Shown: positions 1-7,895 of the stretch, in pieces
Numbering within the stretch: the stretch's first letter is position 1
How the letters are laid out: every line of letters begins with the position of its first letter
Assembly: GCA_018398765.1 (NCBI GenBank)
Contig: JAHBMJ010003271.1
Coordinates: 1 to 12,032, forward strand
Direction: 5' to 3'
DNA: 12,032 nucleotides
From: Chromera velia
Lineage: Eukaryota; Sar; Chromeraceae
Notes under the pieces: generated by a model
The model's input: only the letters and a program-made list of their open reading frames with translations
Told to the model about the DNA's origin: nothing
The model's database searches: none
Program-made: the position numbers and the translations under genes

Positions 1-58
1 AAAGAAAGAGAGAAAGAAAGAGAGAAAGAGAGAAAGAGAGAAAGAGAGAAAGAGAGAA

Positions 59-110
<52 letters not shown>
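1..110. repeat. GAAA/GAGA purine microsatellite
   Basis: The plus strand is pure purine: interspersed GAAA and GA units turn into a perfect (GA)n tract from about base 70 to base 110. It starts at the window edge, so its true length is unknown. Confidence 0.97.
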
Positions 111-114
<4 letters not shown>

Positions 115-1289
115 ACTGTCTTCCTCCCCCCATGAATTATGGGATCTTCAACACTGTCAGTCAAACAGGGCGGGATGCAGCCACTTAATTAATTGGGAGC
201 GACGCGGAGTGCGGAAGACATATACGGACACATATATACTCACACAAAGACAGACCTAGCAGACAGACATGCACGTGCCCTGAATAGCTCTGAACAACAC
301 TGAGACCGTTGGTTTGATTTGGTTTGATGACGTCGGAAAAGGCCAGAGAGAGCGGAAACGAGCCGGGAGCTTATTAAGATCAATATCGAGAACGCCACTT
401 TTGGCCACTTAAAGTTTATGTTTGTCTGCTTTCCGAACGCGCGGCAAGGTCGCTTCAGATTGCACGAATGTCATTCTTCGTTTTCCCAACAGAAGAGCCT
501 GACTCGACAGACAGAAAGGAACGTGAAAGAAAGCGGACAGAAGCGGTGTGGAACACAAGACCGCTCGCGAAGACGGCTTTTCCGAATGGTTATCGATATG
601 AAATCTGAAAGTCGCCGAAGGTCAGTTCCACTTTGATTGGGCTTGCCATTTGTGCCCTTTGCAACATCAAGATGGGCTTCTGGGAAGGTTTTTGCCAAGC
701 TGGTTTGCTAGCTTTCCGTGTAGAGCCAGCGGTCTGTTTCCATAGCGAAGCCAGCCATTGAAACAGGCCATATACAGGCCATGCACAGTCTGCATGCATG
801 AAGGTCAGACAATCAGCTTCATGCAAAAAAAAAAAAAAAAAATCAGCTTTATGCAATGATGCATGTACGGGCCCGTGCGAGGTCCACTGCATGCATGCGC
901 ACCGGCCCCGGCCGTGGCCGAATTTCCCGAAATTCGCTTCAATTAATGCATCTGCTATAAACGCCGATCGCATTCGATCGCAAAACTGCCTCAACAACTC
1001 TGCGTTCCTTCGATCAGTTCAAAAAGATTCAGTTGGCTCTGAACTGCTTGGAGATTCAGATGTTTCCATTGCACATTGCAGAGCTCCATCGCTTTCCTAT
1101 GCAGTACGCTGGCCTCAGTACAGCTGTGATTTTCCCTCCGTCGTCTCCACTGATTTTTGAGAGTGTGTCCTTGTTACGGCTTTTTCCAGAGTTCTCCTGT
1201 CGGCCTGTCAACCTGTCTTTGAGGCAAAAATGAAGGTCGCTTGGAGCATTGGCGCTGCGCATCCTAGTGTGTCGTGTTTGTAGAGTGCT
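111..1289. other. gene-poor region, no supported gene
   Basis: Short open frames occur on both strands here, but none has family-like composition, a plausible splice structure or a hydrophobic leader. Visible structure is limited to TGCATGC words at 791 and 889, a GC-rich patch at about 868-915 with the palindrome ACGGGCCCGT, and the poly(A) tract annotated separately. It could hold a promoter or UTR of a gene outside the window, but nothing here proves that. Confidence 0.6.
811..856 (+). mobile_element. poly(A) tract flanked by 16-bp direct repeats (retroposition scar?)
   Basis: A run of 18 A (825-842) lies between two copies of AATCAGCTT(C/T)ATGCAA at 811-826 and 841-856, which differ at one base. 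This is the layout of a target-site duplication around a poly(A) tail, but with no element body. Both copies begin with AA, as expected after nicking at a TT/AA-type site by a LINE-like endonuclease. The alternative is a tandem duplication followed by A-tract expansion. Confidence 0.45.
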
Positions 1290-2386
1290 CATCTCTTTCG
1301 TTTCGTCTCTCGGCATCCGCCATCCGTATGACAGCGGGGAACATTTTTCCTTGGCGAGACAGACCCTTGTGCTGACAGAAAGGAGACTTCTCGGCAGTTC
1401 CGCAGCACAAGCAGTGAGTGTATCCTCCCCCAGCTCGACATCTCTCTTTCTTTTCCTCTTTCCCCATTCACACAACAGCGACGCAAACATTTTCCTTCAC
1501 GAGACAGACCCTTGTGCTGATAGAAAGGAGACTTCTCAGCAGTTCCGCAGCACAAGCATTGAGTGTATCCTCCCCCAGGTCGACGTCTCTCTTTCGTTTC
1601 CTCTCTCCCCATCCACACAGCAGCGAGGCAAACATTTTCCTTCGCGAGACAGACCCTTGTGCTGATAGAAAGGAGACTTCTCATCGGTTCCACAGCACGA
1701 ACAGTGAGTGTATCCTCCCCCCGGTCGACGTCTCTCTTTCTCTTCCTCTCTCCTCATCTATACAACAGTGAGGCAAACATTTTCTTTTATGAGACAGACC
1801 CTTGTGCTGACAGAAACTTTAAGGAGACTTCTCGGCAGTTCCGCAGCATAAGCAGTGAGTGTATCCTCCCCCAGCTCGACGTCTCTCTTTCTTTTCCTTT
1901 CTCCCCATCCACACAACAGCGAGGCAAACATTTTCCTTCGTGAGACAGACCCTTGTGCTGACAGAAAGAAGACTCATCATCGGTTCCACAGTACCAACAG
2001 TGAGTGTATCCTCCCCCAGCTCGACATCTCTCTTTCTCTTCCTGTCTCTTCATCCACACAACAGCGAGGCAAACATTTTCTTTCGCCAGACAGACCCTTG
2101 TGCTGACAGAAAGGAGACTTCTCATCGGTTCCACAGCACGAACAGTGAGTGTATCCTCCCCCAGCTCGACGTGTCTCCTTCTTTTCCTCTCTCCTCATCC
2201 ATACAACAGCGAGGCAAACATTTTTCTTCGCGAGATAGACCCTTGTGCTGACAGAAAGGAGACTTCTCATCGGTTCCACAGCACGAACAGACTGAGTGAG
2301 TGTATCCTCCCCCAGCTCGACGTCTCTCTTTCTTTTCCTCTCTCCCCATCCACACAACAGCGAGGCAAACATTTTCCTTCGCGAGA
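1290..2386. repeat. 145-bp minisatellite, seven full units plus a partial one
   Basis: The landmark GAGACAGACCCTTGTGCTGA or its variants recurs with starts at 1356, 1501, 1646, 1791, 1942, 2087 and 2232, and a truncated GAGAC at 2383. Unit lengths are 145, 145, 145, 151, 145, 145 and 151. The two longer units carry separate 6-bp insertions (near 1818 and 2290). A diverged partial unit precedes the first. Two subtypes differ around GGCAGTTCCGCAGCACAAG versus ATCGGTTCCACAGCACGAA, in the order A A B A B B B. Because 145 is 3n+1, the frame shifts in each unit, so the long open frames on both strands are probably not genes. Confidence 0.95.
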
Positions 2387-2506
2387 CCTTCCTCCCTTCT
2401 TTCCTTCCTTCCTTCCTTCCTTCCCTTTCTTGCTTCCTTTCCTCCTTCCTTCCCTTTCGTCCTTCCTTCCTTCCTTCCTTCCTTCCTTCCTTCCTTCCTT
2501 CCATCC
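2387..2506. repeat. CTTC pyrimidine microsatellite
   Basis: CTTC units with a few CTTT and TTGC interruptions begin inside the last minisatellite unit, directly after its GAGAC word, and run to about base 2506. It abuts the orphan coding-like stretch and could serve as an extended polypyrimidine tract for it, but no single acceptor AG stands out. Confidence 0.95.
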
Positions 2507-2523
2507 TGAGAGACTTCCTTCCT

Positions 2524-2775
2524 TTCATCCGTGTGTTTGTCGGAGAGTATTCCCTGGTGGAGCCCTTTACACAGAGGGACGGCAAGGTCCGAACTGCTGA
2601 GAAAGAGTTTGTGGTTGGAGCCATTGACGGGGGCCAGGACGACTTCGGAATGGTCAGAGGGGGGCCTGATGTCACCGAGGAAACCAAGGGAAGATACAAG
2701 TTTTTCACCGCGGCTGTTTCTGTCTCTGGAGCCCCACCAAATCTCTGGGTGTGGGTGGTTCCTAGGTCAACTTGA
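2524..2775 (+). CDS. putative C-terminal exon or gene remnant, unknown protein
   Basis: After the CTTC tract the plus frame gives 83 residues of normal, non-repetitive composition ending in TGA at 2773-2775. It includes KEFVVGAIDGGQDDFGMVRG, then ETKGRYKFFTAAVSVSG and PPNLWVWVVPRST. The mixture of charged, aromatic and glycine residues is unlike the Phe/Leu/Pro/Ser translations of neighbouring repeats. The opposite frame reads less like a protein. An ATTAAA hexamer follows the stop closely, as expected of a 3' end. The true 5' boundary is unknown: the frame stays open upstream through the microsatellite, and no upstream exon is recognisable. It may be the last exon of a gene, a transduced gene fragment or a pseudogene remnant. 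I do not recognise the family. Confidence 0.4.
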   Translation, partial: FIRVFVGEYSLVEPFTQRDGKVRTAEKEFVVGAIDGGQDDFGMVRGGPDVTEETKGRYKFFTAAVSVSGAPPNLWVWVVPRST

Positions 2776-2791
2776 AGCTGCAACTCTGACA

Positions 2792-2797
2792 ATTAAA
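2792..2797 (+). promoter_or_regulatory. ATTAAA poly(A)-signal-like hexamer
   Basis: ATTAAA lies 16 bases after the TGA of the putative exon ending at 2775. The hexamer alone is weak evidence; the position supports a real transcript 3' end. Confidence 0.25.
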
Positions 2798-2836
2798 TCA
2801 AGTTTTGTACAATGCATCCTTCTCTCTCCACTGGCA

Positions 2837-3111
2837 TTTCTTCCTTCTTTCCTTCCTTTTTCCCTTCCTTCCTTCCTTCTTTTTTCCCTTCCTTCTTTTT
2901 TCCCTTCCTTCCTTTCTTCCTTCCCTTTCTTCCTTCCCTTTCTTCCTCCCCTTTCTTCCTTCCCTTTCTTCCTTCTTTCTTCCTTCCTTCCTTCCTTCCG
3001 AGTCCTTCCTTCCTTCCTTCCTTCCTTCCTTCCGAGTCCTTCCTTCCTTCCTTCAAGTTCCTCAGGCTTCCTCCTAGTCTTCCTTCCTTCTTTCATTCAT
3101 TCATTTCTTCA
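2837..3111. repeat. second CTTC-rich pyrimidine microsatellite
   Basis: A long run of CTTC/CTTT/CCTT units with two GAGTC interruptions around 3000-3040 and a short unique patch at about 3055-3080, ending in CATT units. It is stop-free in several plus frames only because it lacks purines. It contains no gene. Confidence 0.93.
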
Positions 3112-3114
3112 TGA

Positions 3115-3360
3115 ATATCGGCAAATATCGTATAATATCGCCTACGTATATGATATTATGAATATCGTTTAATATCGTTCAATATCACATGGCCGATATT
3201 GTCTATATTGCTTAATATCGTACAATATCGCCTACCCGATATTACAAACATCGCCTAATATCGTACAATATTGCCTACCCGATATTACAAATATCGCCTA
3301 ATATCGTACAATATCGCACCTATATTGATATTGCTAAATATCGCGATATCGGGTATAAGC
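3115..3360. repeat. AT-rich tandem array, 43-bp period, AATATCG words
   Basis: Successive units start at about 3145, 3188, 3231, 3274 and 3317, with a degenerate one before. The clearest pair is at 3231 and 3274: each starts CCTACCCGATATTACAAA and carries TAATATCGTACAATAT. Each unit holds two or three AATATCG or reverse-complement CGATATT words, so it is internally repetitive and partly palindromic. It is sharply different in composition from the CTTC tract before it. Confidence 0.85.
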
Positions 3361-3403
3361 GATAGTCGGACAAAGCGATATTGTACGATATTTAGCAATA
3401 TCA
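3326..3403. repeat. 18-bp perfect inverted repeat at end of the ATATCG array
   Basis: TGATATTGCTAAATATCG (3326-3343) is the exact reverse complement of CGATATTTAGCAATATCA (3386-3403), with 42 bases between. It can form a hairpin or mark the end of a MITE-like element. It overlaps the last unit of the array. Confidence 0.8.
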
Positions 3404-4678
3404 CCTTTTTCGTGACCCATAGATGATTTTTATATAGATATAGGCTTCTAGCATTTGGCGGCCTAGTTGGCGACAATACCAGTGCATAAGGCAGTTTTGT
3501 TCCTAGCTATGTGACTACTACTGACTAATATATAGGATTAGTAAACTGAAGATATTTGAATTTTGAAATCTAGTACGTTTGAAATAAATTGAACAAAGTT
3601 GATGCAACTAGTGATTCAGGCAGCACGATGTACCACGTTGATCAACTTTTAGCCTACTCAATGTTTCAGCACCACAAAAACAGTGTACAACTTGAATACA
3701 CTGGCATACATGCATGCATTGTATGTTTCTTTCTACAAATTCCTAAAAAGCAAATTAGTGATAATCAGTGACAATCTTTTAACTGGTCTTTTAAAAATGT
3801 CATTAAATTTAAGTTATTTCAACTTATTTGTATTTGCAAGTTCAAGACAAATTGTTTAGTGCATTACTTGTAAAGCTATAATACTGCTATACTTCATTGT
3901 GAAGTAATTCAATGTTGTTCACAAATTTTGAATCATAATTTTCTTGGGAATTTTTGATGATGAATTCCTAGATAAATTTAATGAAGCATCCATAGTTATA
4001 GCGGCTATATATGGACTGCCAGTGCAAATTCTATATTGTTGAAAACTTATGGAATTTTGTAAAGTTTGAACTAGAGTTTGAATTCTGTAGTAGAAAGCTT
4101 ACTATTACTTACTATATATCTACTCCGATATCTGCTGTGACAGTGCTAGTGATGCTAGTAGTGATGTCATGCAGTGACTGACACCGGTTCTCTTCGTAAG
4201 AAGCCCTCACTCCACTGCACGGCCTTTCTACACGAAGCATATATGAAACGTACGTCGGGCTTCTGTACCTCAATTTGATCATCTCGGTACACACCGGACG
4301 AAACGACATGGATCAAATCCATTCACCGGAACAGGGTGGACGAAGGAAAAGAAGAACGTTTGCGTGAAAGGCGGTGGACAGGTCAGTCCCCCCTCAATGC
4401 ACAGTCCCGCGACTCGGAAGGCATATGTGCAGTGAGGGGGGCTCTGTTGAATGAGGAAATTTGGGGATGCATGCAGTCTGACGTGAACAGGGGGAAGTAA
4501 GCACATGCATACATGCAACAACATACAGGCACCTGCTAGGTGCCGTTGAATGCTAAGAAAACACTCCGCAAGAAACACTGGACAAGCATGCGTCACGTAC
4601 TCATGCCCATTTACTACATGCAGCAAAACACGCAAAGCTTGCGTTTGGTCACGCACACCAATGCATTATCAATCTAAG
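3404..4678. other. AT-rich intergenic DNA, no supported gene
   Basis: The sequence is AT-rich up to about 4150 and then more mixed. Open frames are short on both strands, and none has convincing composition or splice sites. Notable items are TGCATGCA at 3711 and 4468 and an inverted repeat at 4385-4443. No tRNA-like or rRNA-like segment is visible. Confidence 0.6.
4385..4443. repeat. imperfect inverted repeat (hairpin)
   Basis: AGTCCCCCCTCAATGCACA (4385-4403) pairs with TGTGCAGTGAGGGGGGCT (4426-4443) with one mismatch and one bulged base, around a 22-base loop. It could be a hairpin in a transcript or a transposon relic. Confidence 0.55.
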
Positions 4679-4767
4679 ATGACCATGCATTTCTCTGTCC
4701 TTTCTGTTCTAATTTTAGTTCTCTCATGTCTCTCTCAAAATCGTGCTTCTCAAATGGACCCGAAAAT
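4679..4767 (+). CDS. candidate signal-peptide first exon (speculative)
   Basis: From ATG 4679 the frame reads MTMHFSVLSVLILVLSCLSQ, then NRASQMDPK. This is a short leader, a strong hydrophobic core and a polar region typical of a secretory signal peptide. The frame then meets a consensus donor, AAAAT|GTAAGT, at 4768, whose TAA would end the unspliced frame. One possible acceptor (CATCATGCAG, ending 4828) would add about ten codons and stop at 4860-4862, giving a peptide of about 40 residues. Other acceptors may exist further on, but any long continuation would run antisense to the zinc-finger gene. No homologue is recognised, and the hydrophobic stretch could be chance. Confidence 0.25.
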
Positions 4768-4862
4768 GTAAGTCGTTTTCAGAAACCGTTTTCCCCTTGC
4801 AAGATCATGACACATGCACATCATGCAGGGCATCTATGCGCACAGAATTAACAAGCAGATGA

Positions 4863-5245
4863 CAAAATATTAAAAGAAGAGAAAGTCTGGCACAAATTAT
4901 TTCTCGGGGATGAATATGGATCAAGTAAAACTCGTTCTCTCTCGAAATACAGGGTGATCTCTCTGTAAAAAGTTCCCTTCTCAAAAAATGAGAGAAGACA
5001 AAACGACCGTTCAAAGCTGAAAGGAAACAGCATGACGGAAAGAACCGCTGCTTTAAATACGTACAGATAGACGAAACAAACGAACGGCCGATCCCTGAAT
5101 CAATCAGACCGAAATTCAAAGTCAAATTCATTGCACGCCCTTTGCATGCCTTCACCTTCCCCTCTCCTCCTCTCTTCCCCTGCTTTCTCTCTCCCTCTCC
5201 ATTTGAAAGGACATTTGGCCGTACGTCCTTTCCTCTCCCCTCTTA
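4863..5245. other. intergenic or 3' flank, no supported gene
   Basis: No convincing coding sequence is seen on either strand. A TGCATGC word lies at 5143, and a CT-rich stretch at about 5150-5250 (purine-rich on the minus strand) lies just beyond the zinc-finger gene's stop codon, so part of it is probably that gene's 3' UTR or flank. Confidence 0.5.
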
Positions 5246-5251
5246 TTTAAT
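5246..5251 (-). promoter_or_regulatory. ATTAAA poly(A)-signal-like hexamer of the CCCH gene
   Basis: On the minus strand ATTAAA begins 10 bases after the TGA of the CCCH gene, within AAATTAAATAAG. This suggests a very short 3' UTR, or a coincidental hexamer. Confidence 0.3.
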
Positions 5252-5260
5252 TTCAGCAGT

Positions 5261-6874
5261 TCACCAGATGCTGCCGCTGCGACCCCGAGGAGAGCCCCCC
5301 GGCCCGAACCCCACGGAGGAAGTAGAGGCCAGACTCCTCAGCCCAGGCTTCCCCTTCTGCAGTCCCTCTCCAGGGAGCCGGCTGGGGGGAGGACCCACGG
5401 GGGGGAGGGGAGCAGTGCCTGACCTCGTGAACCCTCTGCTGGGAGGCGGGGGGGGGACGGCAGATGGCTGCTGGTGCTGTGTCTGCTGAGCCATCTGGTT
5501 GTGCATCTGCTGGAAGAAGGGCTGCAGGTTTTCGAGGGGAACTCCGCTGCCGTTGTTTGCCTGCTGGTGCTCATGAAGTGCAGCTTGAGCAGCCTGCATG
5601 GCTGCTGACATGACCTTCATCATGAGCCCGTCGTTTGAAGACCCAGGCGCGGCGGTGGGAGGGGGGGGAGGGTGAGAGGGGGGAGGGCACCAAGACAGGA
5701 CCTGCTTCCTCTGATCCCCGCCAGACATTGCCTGTGCCTGTGGATGGTCCTGGTCAGATTGCAACGAGGGAGTGCGCGTGCTTGCGTTGCGACGCAACAC
5801 AGTGGTGGTAGTTGTGTGGAAAGTATCTGCACGCTTCACCTGAGGGGGTTGCTGTGGCTGTGCGTCCCCAGGAGGGAAGGGCGGTGTCTGCTGGGTGCTG
5901 TTGACGTTCCTGGTCATGAACTCAGGAGGGGAGCCGATGGAGGACCCAGGGGCTGTGGTTGAAGGGGGCCCGCTGACGGGCACAGCCTGGGCAGAGGAGG
6001 CGGTGCCTGAGTATCCAAGCGCGGGAAGAGCCTTCCGCCCCTCACCATCGTGACCCCCCACAGATGCACCCAAGCCAAGGTTGAGTCTGGCTCCATGGTC
6101 AGGAGGGGGAGGAGGGGGGGGGGGAATTCCGTCAAGCCCTGCTGCCATGTGTGTGGTACCCCCTCCAACGCGTGTAACCACAATTGCTGGGACTGTAGGG
6201 ACTGCAGACGCTGCCATTGGAGATGCCCCAGGAGATTTAATGGCATGGGGTGCACTTGCGTGTGCACCTGGGACAAGAGGTTCGAGTTTGTTTCCCTCTG
6301 CCGCCAGACTTCTGACTACATCGATCAGAAGAGAGGGCTCGATCTCGGGAAGAACACAGGGACAGCTGGAGGTCGTCAGAGGCGCCTTCCTCTTCTCCGT
6401 GGGGCCGTGCGCAAAGTGACAGTAGTAGCTGCAGGTACAGAGGCAGACATGAAGGGAGCTAGATACGTTACTGCGACAAAACTCCCAAAAACAATACGTT
6501 TTTCTTCGACAATCAGGGCAGGTAGGAAGGGAGATGGATATAATGCAGATCGAAGAGAACGAATTCGTTTGAGAGCAAAACTTCTGCTCTTTGGTCCTAT
6601 GTGGAAGAGAAGGCCGCTTCCAGAACAGACGACATGAAAATATTTCTGGTTGGTCTTCCTCCCCCCCTCTCTTCCGTCTCACTGCTGACTGACAGACATA
6701 CCGCTGGCAGCCGAGAGGGGTCCTCCAATCTGGGCACGTGCGGGTCTTGTAGAAGTGCGGGTGGAAGACCATCTCTTCTACAGTGTGAGAGAATGGGCAA
6801 GCTGCAGGGGAGAAACGCACGGTCACACACACACACACACACACGCACGCACACGCACGCACACACACACACAC

Positions 6875-6924
<50 letters not shown>

Positions 6925-7895
6925 GTACACGCAGGTCTACGCAAGCACACACACGCCCGCAACCAGACACATAGAGGAAGAAAGAGGCGATCAAGCCAGT
7001 GCATTCTCACATTCAAGTGTTTTGGCCAAGTGGGTTGGGTGCACGAGTATGCCCTTGAGTGGGCGTGGAAGTCGGGGGGAGAGACCGCGAGCGTATCTTT
7101 CATGCCTTCAGCCAAACCTGGCTCCTCTCCTCGTTTCAGGATTCCCCACATAGCCTTCCATCTGCATTTCTTGACCTCAATTGTCTCTTTTCAAGTTTCT
7201 CCCCCCGTATAAGTGTGCTTGAAGTCAGTCAACTAAAAAGGGTCAACAGCCCACTCCACAAGTCTCCCAGTTTCTGTCCGTCCTATGATATAAACGAGGG
7301 TGGAAAAGACCACGATGCGATCTCTGCCAGATCTCCGCAAAACAAACGCACACTGCCATACTGGGAGAGGCAGCACTGACCCTCTCCTCGCACGCAAGAG
7401 TTCTCCACCACCTCCCCGTTCTCCACTGTGATATCAGGGCAGTAGATCGCCATGTACCTCAACACGCTCTTCGGAGCCCCAGAAGAAGCAGGCCCAGCAG
7501 AGGAATTCGGGTAAAACGGGGAGAAGGGTTGCCGCCTCCTGCAAGCCACAGCAATGTGATCGTCTCTGTGGATACGCTCACTCTCCAAAGTATCTGGGAA
7601 ACGGCAAAAAAGGTTGACTTACGGCCATTGCAGGTTGTGAGAGTACTGGCAGCGGTTCCCAAAGCTGCATGACTGCAAGCAAGGAGGCATCAGAACAAAG
7701 CAGAGGGATCAAGGGGGGGTTCCAAAAGGCAGTCGACGAGTCAAGAGCGCCACAGAATATTCAAAAAGAACAACAGAGAGCAGCAGCAAACTGGAGCAGG
7801 AAAAGCAAATCACTCACCCCTGATGCAAGCCTCTCACATAGTTTTGTTCGAAAGAGATTGATCTGCTTGTCGTCCAGTTTGCGGCTATACGCCAT
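5261..7895 (-). CDS. CCCH-type zinc finger protein, five exons, 517 aa
   Basis: Reconstructed minus-strand exons are 7895-7818, 7672-7623, 7538-7381, 6801-6702 and 6428-5261. All four introns (145, 84, 579 and 273 nt) are GT-AG with matching phases. The protein starts MAYSRKLDDKQINLFRTK and has three fingers: C20-X7-C28-X5-C34-X3-H38, C76-X14-C91-X5-C97-X3-H101 and C118-X8-C127-X4-C132-X3-H136. Between fingers 2 and 3, EEMVFHPHFYKT resembles the linker of Unkempt and plant RR-TZF proteins, and CHFAHG ends finger 3. Residues 143-517 are Pro/Gln/Ser/Gly-rich, with poly-Pro runs, a Met/Ala/Gln-rich probable helix (about 396-450) and an RG-containing end. CCCH proteins of this kind usually bind AU- or U-rich mRNA and control its stability or translation; that role is family knowledge, not shown here. 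The start is the first ATG in frame before finger 1. Splicing is inferred. Confidence 0.9.
6824..6920. repeat. CA/TG microsatellite within intron 3 of the CCCH gene
   Basis: (CA)n with a few CACG variants on the plus strand, so (UG)n in the CCCH pre-mRNA. It ends about 21 bases upstream of the acceptor at 6802, occupying the branch-point to polypyrimidine zone. It creates a spurious Cys/Val open frame that is not coding. Confidence 0.95.

Noticed and set aside
1977-2792. Minus-strand 271-codon open frame across the minisatellite and CTTC tract
   Set aside because: Its length comes from the repeat units and from the purine-rich minus strand of CTTC, which lacks stops. The translation is Arg/Lys/Glu/Gly simple sequence, and successive units contribute different frames.
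4279-4656. Minus-strand 125-codon frame
   Set aside because: Cys/Pro/His-rich composition without a motif pattern; it overlaps an inverted repeat and has no start or splice context of note.
5142-5489. Plus-strand frame and a good acceptor (TTTAATTTCAG at about 5257) antisense to the CCCH tail
   Set aside because: Splicing there would give a short Pro/Arg/Gly-rich frame that soon stops. The antisense coding sequence is far better supported. Kept only as an alternative fate for the 4679 exon.
5261-6994. A single 577-codon unspliced minus-strand protein
   Set aside because: Its N-terminal part translates the TG microsatellite and an intron. Only with introns removed do the cysteines and histidines line up into CCCH fingers with matching phases.
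7592-7621. A 29-nt intron candidate (GTAAGT to TTTCCCAG) in the CCCH gene
   Set aside because: Joining there meets a stop within a few codons. The AG at 7539 gives an 84-nt intron and keeps the frame into finger 2.
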